The notes under the pieces were generated by a model. It was not told the DNA's origin. It ran no database searches and worked only from the letters and a program-made list of their open reading frames with translations. This document shows positions 4,754 through 8,782 of a DNA stretch of 8,782 bases, piece after piece; position 1 is the stretch's first letter; every line of letters starts with the position of its first letter. This DNA is from Rubrivivax sp. Lineage in GTDB: Bacteria; Pseudomonadota; Gammaproteobacteria; Burkholderiales; Burkholderiaceae. The DNA is taken from contig SEEY01000124.1 in the NCBI GenBank assembly GCA_004211235.1, positions 1 through 8,782 on the forward strand, written 5' to 3'. A program made the position numbers and the translations under genes.

Positions 4754-7714
4754 TCAGAACGTCAGCCGGGCGCCGGCGCGGTACTGCCGGCCCAGCACGT
4801 CGAACAGCGCCGGGTTGACGCCGTAGCTCGTGTTGGTGGACGGCGCTGCAGGCGGAGCGACGTCGGTGACGTTGTCGATCTTGAAGTACAGGCTGACGTT
4901 CTTGTTCAGCTTGTAGCTGCCACCCAGGTCCCAGTAGAAGGCGCCCTTCATCTGGTTGTTGTCGATGGTCTGGTGCGTGGGCGTCGAGACCGGGCAGTTG
5001 GTCTGGCACTCGATGAATTCCCTGCTGTAGACACCGTCGCTGATCCAGCGCTGGCCGAGGGTCAGGCTGGCGTTGTCGGTCTCCCAGGTCTGCGAGAACT
5101 GGGTCTTCCACTTGGGCGTGTTGCCCAGGTTGACGCCGGCGCTTTCGGCCGGGATGGTGCCGACGACGCCGGAGTCCGTCAGGAAGCTCTTGGTGTACGT
5201 CGCCAGGCCACGCACCGTCAGCTTGCCCGGCATGTTGATGCCGGCGAGGCTGAAGCGGTAGAGCGCTTCCATGTCCACGCCCTTGTTGCGCAGCTTCGCC
5301 AGGTTGAAGGCCTGCAGGGTGACGAACTTCGTCGGGCTGACGAGGTCCATGGCGGCGCAGAACACCTGGTTGCCGGCCACGCAGAGGTCGACCTCCTGCT
5401 GGATCGAGAACGTGGAGATGACGTCCTTCACCTTGATGTCGAAGTAGTCGATGGACGCGCTGAAGCCGGGCGCCCAGGTGGGCTGGCTCAGCGTCATGCC
5501 GACCACCTTGTTGTTGGCCAGTTCGGGGCGCAGCGCCGTGTTGCCGACGGTGCGCTGCTGGGCCGTGAAGGTGCTGCCCTGGAAGTTGACGTTCTGGTTG
5601 ATGACCACCGGCGCGGCATAGAGCTCCGACAGGTTGGGCGCGCGCACGTCGCGCGAGGCCACGGCGCGCAGGCGCAGGCCGTCGATGCCGGTCTTCCAGG
5701 TCGAGCCGACCTTCCAGCTGTTGATGCCGCCGGCGGTGCTGTATTCGGTGTGGCGGCCGGCCACGTTCAAGTTGATCTCGCCGAGCGTGGCGGACTTGAA
5801 CATCGGCGCGTTCAGCTCCAGGAAGGCTTCCTCGACGTTGTAGGCGCCCGAGGCGGCGTGATAGTTGCCGGCGAACCAGTTGTTGCCCACGGTGGTGTTC
5901 AGCACCGGATCGGCGGGGTACTGGGCGGTATTGGGCGTGGCGGGGAAGACGCCGTTGCCGTAGGGGTCGCCGGTGACCCAGTAGCTTTCCTTGCGGGCCT
6001 CGGCGCCGAAGGCCACCGCCACCGGCCCGGCCCAGTTGGAGAAGGGCTGGCCGTTGAAGCTGACGCTGGCCACGGTCTGGCGCTGGCGCGACAGCTGGTG
6101 CGGGCCGTTGGCCGGGAAGACATAGGCGATGGCCGCCGGGTCCTGCTTGACGTCGCCGATGATGTTGAGCGGCACGCAACCCGAGGCCACGGCAGCGGCG
6201 CTGCGGCAGACGATCTGGCCGGACGAATTGCGCACGGCGTCGATGGCGGCGTTGTAGCGCGGGTTCAGCATCATGTTGGCGACGCTGATGTCGATGTCGT
6301 TGATGCCGTGCTCGAAGTAGCCGTCATAGGTCCAGGTCTTGCCGCCGACGTCGAACTTGCCGTTGCTGCCGATGACGAAGCGCTTTTGCTCGCGCACCGG
6401 GTTGACCTCGATGTCCTTCTCGACGCCACCATTGGCCGTGCCGTACTTGAAGCTCGTGATGTTGTTGGCCACGCAGGCCTGCTGGATGGACGCCGGCAGG
6501 TAGGGGTTGTCGCACTGGATGGTCAGGTTGTCGTTCTTGGCGGCGCCCGGGTTGGGGTTGAAGCGCGCGTCCACCTTGGCGAGGTTGACGGTGAAGTACA
6601 GCTCCGCGTCGTCGTTGAGGTCGACGCTGCCGCGCGTGTAGAAGACCTGCCGTTTCAGGTCCATGCCCATGGAGGTGCCGCCGCCAACCGTGCCGGCGAG
6701 GTCACCGCCGACGCAGAAGGGGGTGATGCAGTTCGTGACTGCGCCGGTGCCCGTGGGCACGCCGTTGGAGCCGTAGACGAACTTGGAAGGCGCACCGTCC
6801 TTGCCGAAGGCCGTGCCCTGCAGCGGTCCGTTGGTGATCAGGCCGTACTTGGCGTACTGGAACTGCTGCGCGTTGCGGATGTCGTAGATCTGCGGCTTGC
6901 CGTCGGTGGTGCTGCCGAGGGAGCGAACCTGGAAGGCCGGGTTCTGGAACCAGGTGCGGCCGTTGGCGCCGGCACCGCCGAAGCGGGGCGAGGGCACGCC
7001 CTTCTCGCGCACGTACTCGGCGCTGACGATCAGGTGCGCACGGTCGTTGAAGAAGCTGCGGCCCCAGGCGCCCTGCAGCGTGGCGTTCTGGTCGTCGCCG
7101 TAGTTCGTCTGGCCGCCTTCGATGTTGGCCTTGAAGCCGGTGAAGCGCTTGTCGGTGATGAAGTTGACGACGCCGCCAACGGCGTCGGAGCCGTAGGACG
7201 CACCGGCGCCGCCGGTGACGACGTCGACCTGCGTGATGAGCAGCTGCGGGAACTGGCTGACGTCGGTCACGCCCGTCACATTGGCGGGTACGACACGCTG
7301 GCCGTCGAGCAGCGTCAGCGTGCGGATCGGGCTGAGGCCGCGCAGGCTCAGCGAGCTGAGGCCCTGCACGCCGCTGCTGGTGCTGAAGGTGGAGGTGGTG
7401 CGGCCCGTGCTGCCTTGCAACGCGGGCAGTTCGACCAGCGTGTTGAAGAGGTTGGGCTGGGCGGACTTCTCGAGATCGGCGGCCACCAGGCTGGTCGTCG
7501 GCGTGGGCTGGGTGAAGCCACGCTGAGAGATCCGCGAGCCGGTGACCACGACGGTGTTCAGCACGCTGCTCTCGTTGCTCGCGGGAGCGTCCTGCTGCGC
7601 GGCCGGCGCAGAGGCCGGCGCGGGGCTGGTTTGCGCATGCGCGGACAGCGCGAGGCTGGCGCAGGCGCCAAGCGCCGCGAGGTGGATCAGCGTCTTGGAA
7701 GCGGGAAATTGCAT
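4754..7714 (-). CDS. TonB-dependent outer-membrane receptor
   Basis: A 986-residue outer-membrane transporter powered by TonB-ExbB-ExbD. Residues 1-27 are a Sec signal peptide, probably cleaved after AHA. A Pro/Ala-rich spacer comes next, then a TonB-box-like NTVVVTGSRI at 53-62. The plug domain (about 70-190) contains LSLRGLSPIRTLTLLDGQRV and VDVVTGGAGASYGSDAVGGV. The remainder is the beta-barrel, with the typical DVRAPNLSELYAAP segment (689-702) and the C-terminal phenylalanine (RLTF) of barrel proteins. No STN signalling domain is present. The mature protein has ten cysteines in five close pairs. I chose ATG 7714 because an AGGAGA site sits 6 bases upstream and the signal peptide starts there; an earlier in-frame ATG (7783) lies within the regulatory region. 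A divergent LacI-type regulator and a shared operator motif suggest sugar or sugar-acid uptake, but the substrate is inferred, and siderophore transport is not excluded. Confidence 0.93.
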   Translation of the reverse strand: MQFPASKTLIHLAALGACASLALSAHAQTSPAPASAPAAQQDAPASNESSVLNTVVVTGSRISQRGFTQPTPTTSLVAADLEKSAQPNLFNTLVELPALQGSTGRTTSTFSTSSGVQGLSSLSLRGLSPIRTLTLLDGQRVVPANVTGVTDVSQFPQLLITQVDVVTGGAGASYGSDAVGGVVNFITDKRFTGFKANIEGGQTNYGDDQNATLQGAWGRSFFNDRAHLIVSAEYVREKGVPSPRFGGAGANGRTWFQNPAFQVRSLGSTTDGKPQIYDIRNAQQFQYAKYGLITNGPLQGTAFGKDGAPSKFVYGSNGVPTGTGAVTNCITPFCVGGDLAGTVGGGTSMGMDLKRQVFYTRGSVDLNDDAELYFTVNLAKVDARFNPNPGAAKNDNLTIQCDNPYLPASIQQACVANNITSFKYGTANGGVEKDIEVNPVREQKRFVIGSNGKFDVGGKTWTYDGYFEHGINDIDISVANMMLNPRYNAAIDAVRNSSGQIVCRSAAAVASGCVPLNIIGDVKQDPAAIAYVFPANGPHQLSRQRQTVASVSFNGQPFSNWAGPVAVAFGAEARKESYWVTGDPYGNGVFPATPNTAQYPADPVLNTTVGNNWFAGNYHAASGAYNVEEAFLELNAPMFKSATLGEINLNVAGRHTEYSTAGGINSWKVGSTWKTGIDGLRLRAVASRDVRAPNLSELYAAPVVINQNVNFQGSTFTAQQRTVGNTALRPELANNKVVGMTLSQPTWAPGFSASIDYFDIKVKDVISTFSIQQEVDLCVAGNQVFCAAMDLVSPTKFVTLQAFNLAKLRNKGVDMEALYRFSLAGINMPGKLTVRGLATYTKSFLTDSGVVGTIPAESAGVNLGNTPKWKTQFSQTWETDNASLTLGQRWISDGVYSREFIECQTNCPVSTPTHQTIDNNQMKGAFYWDLGGSYKLNKNVSLYFKIDNVTDVAPPAAPSTNTSYGVNPALFDVLGRQYRAGARLTF

Positions 7715-7732
7715 GGAAGGTCTCCTGAAGTT

Positions 7733-7751
7733 GGCAGGGTGGGCCCCTGCC
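7733..7751 (-). other. Hairpin in the 5' leader of the receptor gene
   Basis: GGCAGGG (7733-7739) and CCCTGCC (7745-7751) form a perfect 7-bp stem with a 5-base loop. In the receptor transcript it would end 6 bases before the AGGAGA ribosome-binding site. No U tract follows, so transcript stabilisation or an effect on translation is more plausible than termination. The function is inferred. Confidence 0.4.
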
Positions 7752-7776
7752 TTGTGGTCGTCGAGCCGGTATTCGC

Positions 7777-7793
7777 TAAACAAACGTTGTTTA
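7777..7793. promoter_or_regulatory. AT-rich inverted repeat TAAACAA-N3-TTGTTTA
   Basis: Perfect 7-bp arms TAAACAA (7777-7783) and TTGTTTA (7787-7793) flank ACG. It lies 2 bp from the GGATAGCGCTGTCC palindrome and 63 bp upstream of the receptor ATG, in an AT-rich island of an otherwise GC-rich region. It may be a second regulator's site or part of the core promoter; I could not place a convincing -10/-35 pair. Confidence 0.4.
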
Positions 7794-7795
7794 TC

Positions 7796-7809
7796 GGATA
7801 GCGCTGTCC
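7796..7809. promoter_or_regulatory. Probable LacI-family operator upstream of the receptor gene
   Basis: GGATAGCGCTGTCC is a 14-bp even-centred palindrome with a central CG and one imperfect pair (7799/7806), the form typical of LacI-family operators. It lies 82 bp upstream of the receptor ATG. A near-identical site occurs at 7908-7921. The AGCGCT core also resembles described LacI-family boxes such as the Xanthomonas xyl-box. Binding by the adjacent LacI-type protein is inferred. Confidence 0.65.
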
Positions 7810-7818
7810 CGGAAGCTT

Positions 7819-7826
7819 AAAAAAAA
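7819..7826. other. A8 tract between the two operators
   Basis: Eight consecutive adenines lie between the two LacI-type palindromes, on the side away from the receptor gene. On the minus strand they could act as an UP element or bend the DNA upstream of the receptor promoter. This is inferred from composition only. Confidence 0.25.
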
Positions 7827-7907
7827 CCGAAGGACGCAAAGTTGAAACGCGCCCGTCTCTGCATTACTCTTGGCCTGAACAGCTCGGCCGAAAGATGCTG
7901 CGATTCG

Positions 7908-7921
7908 GGATTGCGCTATCC
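7908..7921. promoter_or_regulatory. Probable LacI-family operator upstream of the regulator gene
   Basis: GGATTGCGCTATCC is a 14-bp palindrome with one imperfect pair (7912/7917), ending 44 bp before the proposed regulator ATG. Read toward their own genes and including one flanking base, this site and the 7796-7810 site agree at 13 of 15 positions and share GCGCTATCC exactly. Overlap with a possible -10 hexamer TATCCT (7917-7922) would suit autorepression, though no good -35 element accompanies it. Confidence 0.62.
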
Positions 7922-7957
7922 TAGGCATCGAAATCACGGCGCGATATGGGGGATACC

Positions 7958-8029
7958 ATGTACGCATGCCGAGCCGCAAGACGACGTCAGCCACCTCTCC
8001 AAGACGCACACGTGCCACCGGTCGCGTGA
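7958..8029 (+). other. Possible 23-codon leader ORF overlapping the LacI-type gene
   Basis: ATG 7958 has a better-spaced GGGGGA (4 bases) than the regulator's own ATG at 7966. It opens a 23-codon reading frame whose TGA (8027-8029) overlaps GTG 8026, the regulator's residue-21 valine codon, as GTGA. This is the geometry of translational coupling. The encoded peptide is arginine-rich and unremarkable, and chance is quite possible. Confidence 0.15.
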
Positions 8030-8782
8030 CCCTGGCCGACGTGGCGCAGGCCGCCGGCGTCAGCCCGATCACCGTGTCGCGGGCGCTGCGCGGGGAGCGC
8101 GCGGTGGCCGCCGAACTCGTCGAGCGGGTGCAGGCGGCCGTGGCACAGCTGGGCTACGTGCCTGACCCGGCAGCGCGCGCGCTCGCGTCCAGCCGCAGCT
8201 CGCACGTGGCGGTACTCATTCCCGCCCTCAGCAACACGGTGTTCGTCGAATTGCTCGACGCACTGCAGCGCTGCCTGACGGCGGCGGGCTTCCAGATGCT
8301 CATCGGCGTGACGCATTACGATGCCAACGAGGAAGAGGCCGTGCTGCGCAGCTTCCTGTCGCACCGGCCGGCCGGCCTGATCCTGACCGGCCTGGAGCGC
8401 AGCCCCGCCGCCGCTGCATTGATCGACGGCAGCGGCCTGCCGTGCGTGCACGTGATGGAGCTGGCCAGCGAACCCGGCACCCACAGCGTCGGCTTTTCGC
8501 AGCGCGAGGCCGGCCGCGCCATCACGCAGCATCTGCTGGACAGCGGCCGTCGCCACGTCGCCTACGTCGCCGCCCAGCTCGACCCGCGCACCTTGCAGCG
8601 CGGCGAGGGTTATCTCGCGGCGATGCAGGCTGCCGGCCTGGCGGGTGACGTGCGCCAGGTGCTCAGCCCCGAGCCGTCTTCTTCGGCGCTGGGTGGCCAG
8701 CTGCTGGCGCGCGTGCTGCAGGAAGCGCCCGATACCGACGCCATCTTCTTCTGCAACGACGACCTGGCGCAGGGCGCCCTGC
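7966..8782 (+). CDS. LacI-family transcriptional regulator, GntR-like (3' end outside window)
   Basis: The first 272 codons are present and the frame is open to the right edge; a full member would be about 330-350 residues. The helix-turn-helix VTLADVAQAAGVSPITVSRA (21-40) and the hinge helix PDPAARALASS (about 66-76) identify the LacI family. The periplasmic-binding-protein-like core begins HVAVLIPALSNTVF (80-93) and contains AAQLDPRTLQRGEGY (202-216) and FFCNDDLAQGA (261-271). These resemble the gluconate repressor GntR, so a sugar acid such as gluconate is a possible effector; this is not proven. It is divergent from the TonB-dependent receptor gene, with matching operators before each. 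I chose ATG 7966, giving a basic 20-residue extension before the DNA-binding domain. GGGGGA is 12 bases upstream, which is rather far. GTG 8026, directly at the helix-turn-helix, is an alternative start. Confidence 0.9.
   Translation, partial: MPSRKTTSATSPRRTRATGRVTLADVAQAAGVSPITVSRALRGERAVAAELVERVQAAVAQLGYVPDPAARALASSRSSHVAVLIPALSNTVFVELLDALQRCLTAAGFQMLIGVTHYDANEEEAVLRSFLSHRPAGLILTGLERSPAAAALIDGSGLPCVHVMELASEPGTHSVGFSQREAGRAITQHLLDSGRRHVAYVAAQLDPRTLQRGEGYLAAMQAAGLAGDVRQVLSPEPSSSALGGQLLARVLQEAPDTDAIFFCNDDLAQGAL

Noticed and set aside
4746..6179. A 477-codon shadow frame on the same strand as the receptor
   Set aside because: Arg/Gln/Pro/His-rich nonsense translation overlapping the real receptor frame.
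4973..7801. A 942-codon open frame antisense to the TonB-dependent receptor gene
   Set aside because: It is the mirror of a high-GC gene: Val/Ala/Gly/Asp/Arg-rich low-complexity translation, no recognisable domain, and the receptor on the other strand has full family motifs and a good ribosome-binding site.
1..8782. CRISPR array, mobile element, tRNA/rRNA or defence island
   Set aside because: No regularly spaced direct repeats, terminal inverted repeats, transposase or integrase motifs, or structured RNA genes were seen on either strand.

Overview
The window is high-GC DNA (by eye about two-thirds G+C) with dense, closely packed genes. The protein set suggests a Gram-negative betaproteobacterium, most likely Burkholderiales: an ornithine-cyclodeaminase/Lrp pair, a Tsr-like chemoreceptor signalling domain, an RssA-type patatin lipoprotein, a stand-alone LON-domain protein, and a large TonB-dependent receptor beside a GntR-like LacI regulator. 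The Burkholderiales assignment is inferred from protein flavour, not from a marker gene. No tRNA, rRNA, CRISPR array, insertion sequence or phage gene was seen, and no gene-free stretch exceeds 300 bases.

Layout from left to right. (1) The 5' end of an ornithine cyclodeaminase gene (minus strand, 1-152, continuing off the left edge) faces an Lrp/AsnC-family regulator (plus, ORF 248-703). A 21-bp near-perfect palindrome (233-253) lies between them and overlaps the first possible ATG of the regulator. (2) A plus-strand run follows: a methyl-accepting chemotaxis protein with a multi-pass membrane sensor (795-2228), a patatin-like phospholipase predicted to be a lipoprotein (2270-3265), and a LON-substrate-binding-domain protein (3270-3902), the last two almost touching. 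(3) On the minus strand, converging with a 23-bp overlap, is an alpha/beta hydrolase of the monoacylglycerol lipase/lysophospholipase type (3880-4704). It lies downstream of a 986-residue TonB-dependent receptor (4754-7714), from which a 49-bp gap with nested inverted repeats separates it. (4) A 251-bp divergent intergenic region leads to a LacI-family regulator of the GntR branch (plus, 7966 to beyond the right edge).

How the parts may work together. Both ends are regulator/target pairs arranged divergently. At the left, the Lrp-type protein probably controls ornithine/arginine breakdown and its own gene through the 233-253 palindrome. At the right, the intergenic region holds two copies of one palindrome (consensus GGATAGCGCTATCC), one in front of the receptor gene and one in front of the regulator gene. 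This is what is expected if the LacI protein controls outer-membrane uptake of a carbohydrate or sugar acid and also its own synthesis. The middle genes (chemoreceptor, patatin, LON-domain protein, hydrolase) have no obvious shared pathway beyond lipid or membrane-linked functions for two of them.

I found no sign of a dedicated novel defence or mobile system. The most distinctive signals are regulatory: the matched operator pair, the palindrome over the Lrp start, an extra inverted repeat beside the receptor operator, and the foldable receptor-hydrolase junction. At the protein level the receptor's ten mature cysteines form five tight pairs, and the chemoreceptor has a histidine-marked membrane sensor.
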